Part shown: piece after piece, positions 44,101 to 55,047 of the stretch | Numbering within the stretch: position 1 is the first letter of the stretch | Layout of the letters: every line of letters begins with the position of its first letter | Assembly: GCA_022432975.1 (NCBI GenBank) | Contig: CM039508.1 | Location: forward strand, 20,363,779 to 20,427,778 | Length of the DNA: 64,000 nucleotides | From: Begonia masoniana | Taxonomy: Eukaryota; Streptophyta; Magnoliopsida; Cucurbitales; Begoniaceae | Direction of reading: 5' to 3' | Notes under the pieces: model-generated | Seen by the model: the letters and a program-made list of their open reading frames with translations, nothing else | What the model was told of the DNA's origin: nothing | Database searches by the model: none | Position numbers and translations under genes: made by a program

Positions 44101-46011
44101 AGATAGGAAAAATTGTATAGTTGAACATTTTAATGTGCTTGGTTCTGGATAGTTAATGAATTGATGCTTTGATGTTTTAGTGAACTCGTTTTATAAAACG
44201 TTTGGTTAAGTCTGTTATTAAGGTAATATTGAACTGCTGGATTGTCGAATTTCGTAGGAGTTTTGTTTGGTTTTTAAATGGATCTATGCAGTTTGTTTTC
44301 ATGAAATTGGTTTCGTTTTAAATACGTCTCGAGTCGGTTTTGAGTGAGTGTTGTAATGTTGTTATGAAATATATTTAGAAGGAGTGAGGAGGGAGTAGAA
44401 GTGGTGGTGTATGTGTGTATTGGCGTGTAGGAGTGTTTGGGCGTGAGCAGGGAGGAAGAAAGATAGAAGAAATGAAGGAAAGGAAAAAAAGAAAAGGTAG
44501 GCGTTCGATAGCAGAATGATGGGCGATCGAACGTAGAACTCTCTGGAATTCCAGAGAGTTGGAGCTGCGTTCTGGAATTTTTCCAGAACCTGTGCCGATC
44601 AATCGCCAAAAGAGGGGCGATCGATCGGCTGGTTAGGGGCCAATCGATCGGCTGTCATGTGGCCGATCGATCGCCCCTTTGTTTTCTCGCCTCTGACGTT
44701 TTTGCCCTTGTTTCCTTCAGTTGATTTCTCTTATGTTTTGTTTTATAAGTTTCTTTAATGTTTTTATTTTCTTTTCCAAAGCAATTTCAACACTTACTTT
44801 AAGGTATTTTCATCAAATGGTTTTGAGGGTGTTTTTTTGTTGATTTAGAGATTTAAAAAAAACAAAGAAAAATTTACACGGAAAAATTAGGAATTGTTCA
44901 AGGGTCGTTACAATTACATTTAGAAAGGACATTTTATATTCCTAGTTTTTCTAGGAATTTGATTTTTGTATCAATATTTATACCTTTTGGATATTTCCTT
45001 AATTTTTTTAGATATAAACTTTACTTTATTTTACAAATCTGATTTTGTTGGGAATGATATATTGTTTGATGGTCTTTTCTCTTTTAATTTACAAAGTAAT
45101 ACTGCTTAAATTCTATGCATGTCTATATTGGTAATAAAAAATGTGTTACAAATAAAGACTCTTCTACATTATGGTACTGAAGATTGGAATATATCTCCAT
45201 AGAAAGAATTAAAAGATTAGTAAATGATAAAGTACTTACTGCTTTAGATTTTATTGATACTGATACTAGTGTGAATTGCATTTAGGGTAAGTAGAGCAAT
45301 AAGAGTAAGAAATGTGCAAAGAGAAGTATCGACATATTAGAGATCATACATTCGGATATTTGTACTTCGGTTATGGACTCATATGGTCCTAGATATTTCA
45401 TCTTTCATAGATGACTTCTCACGATATATGTACATCTACTTGTTTTATCATAAAGATGAAGCACTAGAAGCCTTTAAGGTTTTCAAGGCTGAAGTAAAAA
45501 AATAATGCGGTAAGTAAATAAAAATCGTGAGAACCAATAGAGGTGCAAAATACTATGGTAGGTACACTGAAAATAGACAATCACTTGGTTCGTTTGCAAA
45601 GTTTCTTAAAGAGCATGAAATAGTTGCTCAGTATATTATGTCTGGTTCTCCGGACCAAAATGATGTAGCTGAAAAAAGAAACCAAACATTATTAGACATG
45701 GTGAGGAGTATGCCTAGCAACTCCAAACTTTCAGATTTCTTGTGGACTGAGGCACTTAATACGACTATGTATATCTTAAATCGAGTTCTAACTAAGGCTA
45801 TTTCTAAAACTCCATTTGAGTTATTTATAGGCTGAAAACCAAGTTTACAACATATAGGCATATGAGGTTGTTCATTTGAAGTGAAGATATATAATCCACA
45901 AGAAAAGAAACTAGGCACAATGATTATTAGCAGGTATTTCATTAGATATGCCGAGAAGTCAAAGTGTTATAGATTCAATTGTCTATCTCATAGAATTAGA
46001 ATTATGGAATC
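41130..46011 (+). pseudogene. Copia gag end, protease and integrase (interrupted by F)
   Basis: Left of F: CCHC knuckle 'RCYFCNKKSHIKNDC' near 41267-41311 and protease 'AWWIDSGSTIHISN' with D-S-G at 41407-41415. Right of F: 'FYIPSFSRNLIFVSI' and 'RLVNDKVLTALDF', then the integrase catalytic region with 'LEIIHSDIC', '[20 protein letters not shown]' and '[18 protein letters not shown]'. The usual HRR zinc motif cannot be traced clearly. Frameshifts and stops are frequent (for example TGA at 45834). The gene order protease-integrase-RT is the mark of Ty1/copia. Confidence 0.82.
41570..44912 (+). mobile_element. Solo LTR F
   Basis: 3343 bp with ends TGTAACGCCCGG and GGGTCGTTACA and a perfect ATTAC duplication (41565-41569 and 44913-44917). 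No internal genes. Leader-like sites: acceptor 'GCTTTAG/GTTTCA' at 43203, 56-nt exon 43204-43259, donor 'CGCGAG/GTAAGTC' at 43260, acceptor 'GGTGTAG/GTGACT' at 43791. The block after this acceptor is tandemly duplicated (about 43735-43885 and 43886-44045). A short cluster of GATCGATCG motifs lies at 44515-44690. Confidence 0.95.
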
Positions 46012-46855
46012 TGTGACGACCCCAACCCCGTAGGGCCGCCATGGACTTGCCGTGACATAACTATTACCTAAGCCCTCGTATTTTCCCATAAACTTTTTCA
46101 TTTTTACTTAACACTTTAAAGAAAACGGACCTAGACAATTGACCCACCTCTAACAACCTTTAGGGACTAACTTTGACTTAAACATTAAACATTTGAGCGT
46201 AAAACATTTCGACTTTTAAAACATTTAAAACTAGACTAAAACCATTAATAACTTAAAACAAATAAAACATTTAAAACAATTAAAGTAAGATCAATTAAAA
46301 CACAACACTAATAAAACCTATACTCAAGAAAACAAACTGCGTGGAACGCTCTAAAAATCGAGCGTATCCTTACCTGTTTTAAAATAACCAAACAGTTCAA
46401 AATACCCAAACAGTTCCAGTAAAATTCTAAAATTTAAACTCCACATTCTAAACAATCTACTACTACTACATATACATCAAAACTCGACTGTTCATACATT
46501 TTTCTATCAAAACCTCTAATCTACATACTTAAACACTTTGATACTTTCACAAATTAAACCTACACGTAGACCTACTAACCAACAAAACTAACTCACATCA
46601 TTCAACATACATCATTCAAGCCATCGGATCATCAAGCCAAAACACACCCCGTCGCCACGAGCACACCCATCGACCACCTATTCCTTGTCATCATGAGGAA
46701 CTCTCACCTTTACACCTGTCACCTACATCATACAACATAAACAGTAAGTCTAATGCTTAGTAAGAGAATGCTCTATGGATGACATATGCATGAATGCGTG
46801 ACTTTTCATAAAACATGTTTATTTCGTTTCGTTTTGTTAAACCATTTTCTTGCCC

Positions 46856-47075
46856 CGTGAAAGTCGTAACTTGCCCCGTGGTAACATTCATAACTTGCCC
46901 CGTGGTAACATTCATAACTTGCCCCGTGGAAACATTCATAACTTGCCCCGTGATAACATTCATAACTTGCCCTGTGATAACATTCATAACTTGCCCCGTG
47001 ATAACATTCATAACTTGCCCCGTAATAACATTCATAACTTGCCCCGTGATAACATACATGACTTGCCCCGTGAGA
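46856..47075. repeat. 24-bp minisatellite in G
   Basis: About nine copies of a 24-bp unit containing 'ACTTGCCCCGTGATAACATT'. Because 24 is a multiple of three, all frames stay open across it and give repeated peptides that are not genes. Confidence 0.95.
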
Positions 47076-48456
47076 ACATACATCATTCACTTGAGAAACA
47101 TACATCATTCACGTGATCGTTCTTTACTTCAACGTTTCACATATCATCTTTAAATCATTATCGTTCAATTCATCGTAAAAACATGCTCGTAAATAGTTCG
47201 TATGCACCTTTTATAAAACATGATGCATGTGGAGTTCATAGACATACATAGACATATCATCAACCATTCACAACGTACATGGACAAGCTTTACTCATAAC
47301 AAACTTAACAAACCACTAATAACTAACATTCTAGGCTACCCGACTCATTAAACCCACAGTCAGAAAATCATCATCGAAGACACAAAATCCTAACGTTGTT
47401 GCAATGTAGGGCCTTAAGGGCCGGAAACCTAACATCCACTTACCTGGCGTTCGTAGTAAGCCGAGCACCGTCCAAAGGTCGTCTCCACCTAAAGCATTTC
47501 ACAATTAAGGCATTAAAACTGATCCTAAATAAACGAATCTCAAACTTAAACTAAGCTCCAAGCTAAAGCAATTTCTCCTAAAACTTTCATTTTCTCCATT
47601 CGGGCATTTCATCGAGCACGTGGTGCTCACAATTTACTTAACCTCCATTAATGGTTTTCCAATAATCTCCAATATTCAAACTTTAACCTAAATCCACCAA
47701 TAATCACCAATTCATTTAATCTACCTAAATAACGACAAGTGTATTCGCTAATAAGCATAAAAGCATAATATCATCAATTTCTAACTAAAACTTAATTAAA
47801 CGGCCACTAATTTGGGTTTGGTAAAACCGACCCCAAAACTTCGAACGCGCGTAACTTTTGCGTCGGTTATCGGAATCGAACGATTCCAGCGACCACGTAC
47901 TCCTCTAATAACCTATTTTAATCTGCCAAAAGTAATTTTAAAACAAACGACCGGAGCTAGGTCAATTTATCAAAAACCCGAAACTGCCCTTAATCGGAAA
48001 TTTTCCCTTTTTCGATTTTTCATCAAATTCCATCAATCTCTTCACCAATCGATCACATATACACTCAATTAACAATATCTAACCAAAAATCGAAGCTACA
48101 CTCATCAAAACCAAAGTGCCCTAAATCGGCTTCACTGATTTTTGCCCAAATTGGGCATTCCACGGCCAAGCAACAATAGCCGGCCTTAGGGTCGACAAAC
48201 CCACGCCGGAAGTGACCAAAATTTGCCGGTGGTCGGAGCTCAATCGAGCTCGTCACTGTCGGCCATGAACAGACCCAAAAACCGAACTAAAACAGGGGGA
48301 AACCGAGCCTTACCGGTCGGGTTGCGCGCGGAGTCAGCCGGAATCACCACGTCGCCGGCGTCTGGTCGGCAAGGGTCGGAAACCGCCGGTGAACGGCATC
48401 GGAAATCGTCGCCTCCTCCTCCCCTGTTCCTCGCGCTCGGGCTCGACATCGACGAC

Positions 48457-48525
48457 AGAATGGCTTCGGCCATTCTGTCGTTTTAGTTTTTATTTTATAA
48501 AAATAATAATAATAATAATAATAAA
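48457..48525 (-). other. Hairpin next to (ATT)n in G LTR
   Basis: The minus strand reads CGACAGAATGGC, loop CGAA, GCCATTCTGTCG, preceded by an ATT run. LTR N has a similar hairpin after an ATT run at 60642-60671. Confidence 0.8.
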
Positions 48526-49602
48526 ATTTCACTTGTTCTTCTACAAATCCCCATAATTTTCTAGGGTCCTAATAAAACTATCCGCTCGCAAAACGGACCT
48601 AATTTACTTATTTACGAAAATAGCCTTGGAGCGGAAACCCGAAAAACTCGGGTGTTACAGAATCAATAAATGTCAATATCTTGAGAATCAGTTGATTAGT
48701 GAGAGTGATCAGTTTCAAGACATTGTTACTAAAAGAGATCATGTTAATGTTCAACCATATAAATCAAGTGATAGATTGATTATTATGAATAGACTCCTCA
48801 AGACCAAATGAGTATTGAACAATTAATCATTTAGCTTCATAAGTTGCTGATAATAATCAAGTAGATCAAGTTTTTGTGGAAATACCAGAAATCGTTGATC
48901 AACTAGTTGAACAACATATTCTCAAGAAAATGTTGAAACATAATATAATAATAATAATCCTAATATTAATTCCTATTAAACATTAATATACCGTTTTGCC
49001 TTCCCGTAAATTCCGTTAAGTCAGTATTCTCCACAATTCACATTAATCGTTAGGACCCTAATAACACTTTCTTTTCTTAAAACGGACTTGATTTACTATT
49101 TTTACGAATTAATATACTAAAAGGCTAAAACGGGAACTCTAGCATTACTCTTCTCGATTTGGGTTTCTAAAATTTCACTTGTTCTTCTACAAATCCCCAT
49201 AATTTTCTAGGGTCCTAATAAAGGGTCCTAATAAAACTATCCGCTCGCAAAACGGACCTAATTTACTTATTTACGAAAATAGCCTTGGAGCGGAAACCCG
49301 AAAAACTCGGGTGTTACAGAATCAATAAATGTCAAATATCTTGAGAATCAGTTGATTAGTGAGAGTGATCAGTTTCAAGACATTGTTACTAAAAGAGATC
49401 ATGTTAATGTTCAACCATATAAATCAAGTGATAGATTGATTATTATGAATAAGACTCCTCAAGACCAAATGAGTATTGAACAATTAATCATTATAGCTTC
49501 ATAAGTTGCTGATAATAATCAAGTAGATCAAGTTTTTGTGGAAATACCAGAAATCGTTGATCAACTAGTTGAACAACATATTTCTCAAGAAAATGTTGAA
49601 AC
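48522..49602. repeat. Duplicated LTR-copia junction
   Basis: 48522-48939 (end of G LTR plus adjacent copia sequence) recurs at 49168-49602 with small indels. The 228 bases between the copies (48940-49167) are AT-rich and resemble the start of a long LTR ('AAAACGGACTTGATTTAC'). Confidence 0.88.
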
Positions 49603-51054
49603 GACATTATGGAGATGTAGTAGAGAAAAGAAATTACTAGTTTCTAGTGATTATGTTATGTATTTACAAGAATTGAACTATAACATTGGAGCTGAAAATG
49701 ATCCTAAAACGTTTTTATAAGCCATGAGTTGTAAGGAATCAAACTTATGGTATGATGCTATGAAAGATGAGATGAATTTTATGAATTATAACAAAGTTTG
49801 AGATCTTGTCAAGTTGCCTGTTGGTGTAAAAGTTGTAGGGTGTAAATGAGTATTTAAAACTAAAAAAGACTCATTAGGAAACATTGAGAGATATAAAGCT
49901 AGACTCGTAGATAAAAGATTTGCTCAAAAGAAATGAATCAAGTACAAGGAACTTTTTCTTCTGTATCTAAGAAAGATTTTATTCGTATCATTCTGGCATT
50001 AGTTATACATTTTGACCTTGAGTTGCAATAAATGGATGTAAAAACAACATTTCTGAATGGAAATCTATGGGAAGAGGTTTATACGAAACAACCTGAAGGA
50101 TTTTTCTTTAGTAAAGGTGAGAATTTAGTTTGCAAGCTTAAAAAATCCATATACGGTCTGAAACAAGTTTCTCGCCAATGGTATTTAAAATTTTATGATG
50201 CTATCTCTTTTTTTGGTTTTAAATAGAACATTATGGATCAGTGTATATGCTTTAAGGTCAGTGGGAGTAGGTTTTATATGTGGATTATATTTTGTTTGCT
50301 ACTAATGATAAAAGATAATTACATGAGGTGAAACAATATCTACCTCAAAATTTTGATAGGAAGGATATTGGTGATGTATCCTATGTTATAGGAATCAAAA
50401 TACATCGAGACATATTTCAAAGTATTTTTGGTATGTCTAAGGAAACCTATATCAACAAAGTTTTAGAGAAACTTAGAATGAAAAATTGTTCACCTATTGT
50501 AGCTCCCATTGTGAAGGGTGATAGTTTTCATTTGAACAAATGTTCGAAGAATGATCTTGAGAGAGAGCGAATAAAGAGCATTTCATATGCTTCAGTTGTT
50601 GGAAGCCTTATGTATGATTAGGTTTGCACTAGATCTGACATTGCATTTGCAATTGGAATATTAGGAAGATATCAGAGTAATCCAAACATTGACCACTAAG
50701 TAGCTACAATGAAGGTTACGAGGTACCTTCAAGGGACAAAGAACTACATGCTTATATACAAAAGCAATGATGATTTGGAAGTGATTGGCTATTCTAATTC
50801 AGATTTTGTTGGCTGTGTTGATTCCTGTAAATCAATATCATGATACATATTTATGTTTGCTAGTAGAGCTGTGTTATGGAGGAGTGCAAACCAATCACTG
50901 ACTTCTATTTTCACTATGGAAGCGGAGTTCGTTTCATGTTTCGAGGCTACCTTGGATGGTGTATGGATGGTGAGTTTTATTGCTGGGCTTAGAATTATGG
51001 ATTCAATTGCTAAGTCGTTGAGATTGTACTATGACAACTCAGCTGCTGTTTATA

Positions 51055-51348
51055 TGTGGCGAGCAATCGCCACAGGCGACTGCAACAGGCGATTATTCGC
51101 CTGTTGCAATCGCCTAGGGGCGATTATTCGCCCCATTTATGGGCGAATAATCGCCTCTCTATCGTATTTATTTTAAAATTGTTTTAATTTAATTAATTTA
51201 AGTTTTAATTAAATGGTTTTAAGTTTTAATTTGTTTTAAAAAGTTATAATTCAATTCCGATTCTGATTTCGATTTCGGTTTAGTTTCCGCTTAAAGTTTA
51301 TAAAAAAAAATAGTACGAAAATTGGGTACAGTGTTTAGGGTCGTTACA
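51055..51348 (+). mobile_element. 294-bp LTR remnant H
   Basis: The ends are TG...CA with a perfect TTATA duplication (51050-51054 and 51349-51353). The right part is an LTR tail ending GGGTCGTTACA; the left part is a set of self-complementary GGCGATTATTCGCC motifs. The upstream 2 kb of a normal long LTR is absent, so it is an internally deleted solo LTR or a miniature relative. Confidence 0.75.
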
Positions 51349-51384
51349 TTATATGACTAAGAATAATAATAGTGGTAATCGAAG

Positions 51385-52583
51385 TGACATGCCTAAGAGA
51401 CCAATCACACGCTCACAGAAAAAGTCTCTTGCTTTACTTACTCATTTTACTGATGACTTTGTTTCTTTTGCAGGTCTTGATCTTTTTGAAGGATCCACTT
51501 GGGAGATTAGCTTATTGGATATGGAGCTGCCCCTTTACATGCTAGCATGGGATACACGAATGGATTCGGAGCTTTATCAGACGGGAATTTGTCTTCCCGG
51601 CATCCTAAACTTGTAATCATTTATTTTATGCATATTTTTATTTTCTTTATTTTTCTTTTGAACACTTTTATATTTTCTCTTTATTTGACAAACATTTAAC
51701 CCTTTTTGTGAGAATAAGGTATATCTATAAGCCTTACTCATATCATGCATTAAATTGTTGGTTAAGGATAGATAAATGCATGGTGGTTGGTTTTGAGTTG
51801 AAGACTAGTGGGCTCGACCATCGACGAGACAGCAAAGAAGGGGATTAGGCCCATGCAAGGATAGCTAGAGAGTGCTCACAAGATTGATAACATGGCATGG
51901 CAGCACCATGGATTAGAAGAGGCGCAGATTGCCATCTCCATCGTCGGATCTAAGGCACGTGCGCAAACAAGGCTTGGCTGCTCATCTTGGCCGCTCATCT
52001 TCATCCTTCATCCACGGCTCTTTTTCATCATTCCATCAAAACCCTAGCTGCCACCAGTATTAGGGGTTATTTATAGGTGTCGCTTAGTTGCATTGAAAAA
52101 CTTTTTGCCAATTTTCTCAGTTTATGAGTTGTTTTTGTCTTCCAAAGAGAGAAGCATTGTTACCTTCAATGGAGATAAGCGATAGATTTTCCAATCCGTG
52201 AAAGGAGTAGGTCTCCCTTTCTTACTAGCTCAAGGTTGCTAGAGTAATCTCGTATTGCCCTTCCTCATCATCCTTCCTTAGAAGTTTGATCTACGAGGGG
52301 GCCGAACTGGTGCCCGATAGTGGTTGTTTTCCTACGGGAAAGTAAGCACTTGTGAGTACAACATAAGATAGCTCTCGGGTCCGTTTAGGATTTCATTTCC
52401 TTTTCCATCTTTACCTTATTGTTTTGTCTTCACGTTACACTCACTACCACTCGTCATATCGTCTTCATTTTGTACTTCATTTTGATTACATTGTGCTCGG
52501 TTTTCACTCACACATTCACCCGCACACATTCTTCATTTTTTAGTGGGTTTAACACGAGTCCTTTCTAGGTCTGGACCGTGTCA
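51385..52583 (+). mobile_element. Solo LTR I (P-type, 1.2 kb)
   Basis: Starts TGACATGCC and ends ACCGTGTCA. Flanks CGAAG (51380-51384) and CAAAG (52584-52588) differ by one transition, and the copia RNase H frame closes across the site. An open frame starts three bases after the LTR edge: 'MPKRPITRSQKK' to 'GICLPGIL' (51388-51616). TATA-like 'TATTTATAGG' near 52067. Confidence 0.82.
51388..51616 (+). CDS. LTR-borne 'PITRSQ...GICLP' open frame in I
   Basis: 75 codons from ATG at 51388, the third base after the LTR start. It contains 'KRPITRSQKKSLALLTHF', 'DDFVSFAGLDLFEG' and ends 'SELYQTGICLPGILNL'. LTR J has the same plan with diverged residues (PITRSQ, LVSFAG, GICLP) and the P LTR a more distant version. 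I infer that it is the C-terminal end of the polyprotein, which in a full element would read from the internal region into the 3' LTR. As a solo LTR it has no upstream frame. The polyprotein C-terminal GPITRxxAK motif is known in plant gypsy elements; the role is not known to me. Confidence 0.4.
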
Positions 52584-53035
52584 CAAAGCAAGCACATCGA
52601 CATAAAGTACTTAGTCATAAGAGAACGTGTTAATGATAAATTAGTGGTCATTGAACACATTCGCACTGAGTTGATGTTAGTTGATCCTTTGACAAAAGAC
52701 ATGTCACCATCAAAATTTAAAGATCACTTACAAAGCATGGGACTTGGATCCCTTATGTAATTTTGTTGTAAGAACGAGTATTTAATAAAACTCTGTGATG
52801 TTTTCTCATATTTGCTTTAATTATATGTGCATGTTTATTTTGAAAAACATCAATAAAGTTTTGACCTAGAATAAACATAAGGTTTATTCATTAAGTTTAT
52901 GGACAATAAATAAGGAACATAAAACATTGTCATGCATGGAAGGTAATACTCAATTTCATTATGAGGACCTATCGTCATGATTCATGTACTTACTACAGAA
53001 ATAATGAAAAAAAAAACGCAGACCAAGTGGGAGAA

Positions 53036-53336
53036 TGTTGGCAATTTTTACAATCCGTTGTGACTTTTGGAATTGTGACCATTGCCAAAGGGTGTGGTCT
53101 GGTTTTTAAAGAGGCACCATTCAAGGCAACTGTCTATTTGTAACCCTCCATTAAAACTCTTTGTTGGAAAGAGTTTATGAATTGAGGTTGATTGTTGAAG
53201 TTCTCTTAAGCCTATTTTTTTATTCAGAATATAAATCATCACTAGCAAAAATAGAAGTTTAGAAGTGATTCTTCACGGTTGGAAAACAACTGTCTCCGTT
53301 TATCATCAATGGCCGGAGGTATTTCGAATTTCTACA
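53036..53336 (+). repeat. Copia 3' LTR (right end uncertain)
   Basis: TGTTGGCAAT directly after a purine-rich tract, about 275 bases past the RNase H stop. A candidate end is TTTCTACA at 53329-53336. There is no partner LTR to confirm it. Confidence 0.5.
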
Positions 53337-53993
53337 CTTTGGTCTATATGCTTAGATTTTTTATTCTAAAGCATTTTAGATAATAAATAAGGTTAAATTT
53401 ACATGTCTTCCTAAAAGTTTGTGTTTCTTTATCTGTCTTGTTTACATCATTAGTTCAACGAGTATCCGAATAGATCGTTATTGTCATTTATAGTGAGATT
53501 ACACGAAAGTTTAATTACCCTTTCGCGACGACGGGTCAAAGGGTGCTTAACCATTATTTTTGGCAGAGCACTCTCTTTTGTCTTTCTTGTGAAGGTGGTG
53601 TTTGATTTGAATATGTCTTGTGCTTCGAGGACGAGGGCTCCTTTGTTCTTAATTCAAGCTGGTAAGAGAGACGATTGTGGAGAGAGAGAGATTTGTCTGT
53701 ATGTAATGGATTCATGGTGGAGATGAGTTCTAAATTACAGTCTCCGATTGCATCGAGCAAATGAAACAATCAAATATGCTGCATCTATGTACGAACTAAA
53801 TAAGAGCCTTCAAAGTTTGGAAAAAGTAAATTAAATCATTCAATCTCCTCTTCGCAAATTAATATGTTCATAAATTATTTTGTACCACCATGAATTGAGA
53901 TGAGAATGAATTACATAATCTGTATACCGTCTAACCAGAAAACAATGATCTGGAAAGAAATCAAACCAAGAACCACAGAGGAATTGTTCTTCG
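53337..53993. other. Unassigned interval
   Basis: I see no gene or repeat here. It is AT-rich and probably holds the 3' flank of the minus-strand gene that ends at 53994, including 3' UTR sequence. Confidence 0.4.
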
Positions 53994-54431
53994 TCAACGT
54001 TGTTCGGTGGAAGTCGGAGCAGAAAACCTGGGAAGAAAGCTGAAAGACGAACCATCTTCGTCGTTATTGAACCCGCCATCAAAGTTCAGAGCGTAGCTTT
54101 GTGGATCATACTGAAACTTATTCTTCTGCCTCCTGTTACCACTGAATTTTCTAATCAAGTTCTTCCATTTCGGCCCCGCAACAAGTTCTGAAATTTCCTT
54201 CGCCTCTTTCAGTTTCCTCGCCGCCCATGATTCTCTCTGACCTCCTTGTTGCAGGTAATGGGTTTGTTCCCTCTCTTTGCTTCGTCCCCAATCGAGGGAG
54301 ATAAACCGAAAACAGCAGCAGCCATTTGGTGAAACGTGATCTTCATACCCATCGATATCTTCGCCTTCTCGCTCGTGTTCTCTTAATGGTGAATAGTTCA
54401 AGAAAGTCGCTCCTTCCGAAGGGTTAGCCAT
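53994..54431 (-). CDS. Small plant protein of unknown function (probable host gene)
   Basis: An intact single-exon minus-strand frame of 145 codons, the only coding sequence in the window without retroelement features. It starts 'MANPSEGATFLNYSPL', has a Cys-rich stretch 'NGCCCFRFISLDWGR', a basic helical middle 'ESWAARKLKEAKEISEL', 'PKWKNLIRKF', then 'KNKFQYDPQSYALNFDGG' and a Ser-rich, Phe-containing end. I know this layout from small plant proteins annotated only as uncharacterised or stress-induced; the assignment is from memory of the pattern and is tentative. No signal peptide or membrane span is seen. The ATG at 54431 is preceded by a CT-rich leader that includes a (CT)30 tract, common in plant 5' UTRs. 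The stop is TGA at 53994-53996. Retroelements crowd it on both sides. Confidence 0.65.
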   Translation of the reverse strand: MANPSEGATFLNYSPLREHEREGEDIDGYEDHVSPNGCCCFRFISLDWGRSKEREQTHYLQQGGQRESWAARKLKEAKEISELVAGPKWKNLIRKFSGNRRQKNKFQYDPQSYALNFDGGFNNDEDGSSFSFLPRFSAPTSTEQR

Positions 54432-54436
54432 AGATA

Positions 54437-54440
<4 letters not shown>

Positions 54441-54500
<60 letters not shown>
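54441..54500. repeat. (AG)30 microsatellite
   Basis: 60 bases of perfect AG repeat. On the minus strand it is a CT tract ten bases upstream of the ATG of the 145-codon gene, within its presumed 5' UTR. Leu/Ser frames across it are artefacts. Confidence 0.97.
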
Positions 54501-54504
<4 letters not shown>

Positions 54505-55047
54505 ATGACTGAATTTGGGTGGTAATTATGTAGAAGCCATGGAAGGAAGAAGAAGAGAAAGGAGAAGGAAGTGTCAAAGATATGGAGCGGACGATTACGA
54601 TGGTGAGGAAGAGTCCACGAAGCCCAATAGGAAAGAGCAATTATTATGGTGAAAAACCAAAATCAGACGGGTAATGCGTCGAATTTATGACATGGGAATG
54701 GACGATTGGACAGTTTCGAACATTTCAGACGTGTCTGTCACACATAAAAAAGAGTCAACGATGGCATTTGGAGGCTACAAGTAGGGTTTGAATACTATTC
54801 AAGTTTGCACTTTGCAGGCGATAGAGTTTTACCAAAAACGCGGCGTGGGAAGGCGCGTTACAATAGATGATACCAAGGCAACCAACCAGTATTTTGGTCT
54901 TTGTATTTACGAGATCACGTTGAACTCATTATTATTTTGGTTGATAACCAATTTAAATTTAAAAGATTTTTTTTAAAACATCCACAAAGTATCAAACATA
55001 ACAAAATAAACTTCAAATTATCTAAAAGTTAACAAACCAAACTCTGT
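54501..55047. other. Upstream region of the minus-strand gene
   Basis: No coding region is seen. 54501-54620 is purine-rich on the plus strand, probably more 5' UTR or promoter of the gene. 'GACGTGTC' near 54729 is an ABRE-like core but could be chance. 54780-55047 shows nothing recognisable. Confidence 0.35.

Larger units (their letters stand above)
46012..48659 (-). mobile_element. Solo LTR G
   Basis: 2648 bp with a perfect GAATC duplication (46007-46011 and 48660-48664). On the minus strand it starts TGTAACACCCGAG and ends GGGGTCGTCACA. The minus strand has a 45-nt exon-like module at 47488-47444 with donor 'GCCAG/GTAAGTGG' and acceptor 'GCTTTAG/GTGGAG'. It holds a 24-bp minisatellite and, near its 5' end, an (AAT)n run with a strong hairpin. 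Confidence 0.95.
48660..52760 (+). pseudogene. Copia reverse transcriptase and RNase H (broken)
   Basis: After G: 'CQYLENQLISESDQFQDIV' in both copies of the duplication; 'WYDAMKDEMNFMNYNKVWDL'; 'MDVKTTFLNGNLWEEVYTKQ' at 50032; 'CKLKKSIYGLKQVSRQWYLK'. The catalytic YVDD reads YVDY (the GAT-to-TAT change is at 50286-50288), so polymerase activity is lost. RNase H: 'YYDNSAAVY' near 51027-51053, then insertions H and I, then 'SKHIDIKYLVIRERV' and 'DPLTKDMSPSKFKDHLQSMG', with stop at 52758-52760. Several stops lie between. Confidence 0.88.
41106..53336 (+). mobile_element. 5'-truncated Ty1/copia element with nested insertions
   Basis: Gag end, protease, integrase, reverse transcriptase and RNase H appear in copia order on the plus strand. 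The element is interrupted by F, G, H and I and by a local duplication. No 5' LTR or primer binding site is seen. A polypurine tract, AAGTGGGAGAA, lies at 53025-53035 and a short 3' LTR starts TGTTGGCAAT at 53036; its end is uncertain, perhaps TTTCTACA near 53336. Confidence 0.82.

Noticed and set aside
46757..47153. Four overlapping open frames with repeated peptides on both strands
   Set aside because: They come from a 24-bp unit, a multiple of three, which keeps frames open. The region is inside solo LTR G and has no coding homology.
48223..48486. GC-rich frames of 77-87 codons on both strands
   Set aside because: They lie in the pyrimidine-rich leader region of solo LTR G; overlapping frames on both strands and a position inside an LTR argue against a gene.
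54398..54640. Leu/Ser-repeat frame on the minus strand
   Set aside because: Translation of the (CT)30 microsatellite upstream of the real 145-codon frame.
54720..54740. ABRE-like GACGTGTC as a regulatory site of the minus-strand gene
   Set aside because: A single short match with no supporting second element; kept only as a remark in the interval entry.
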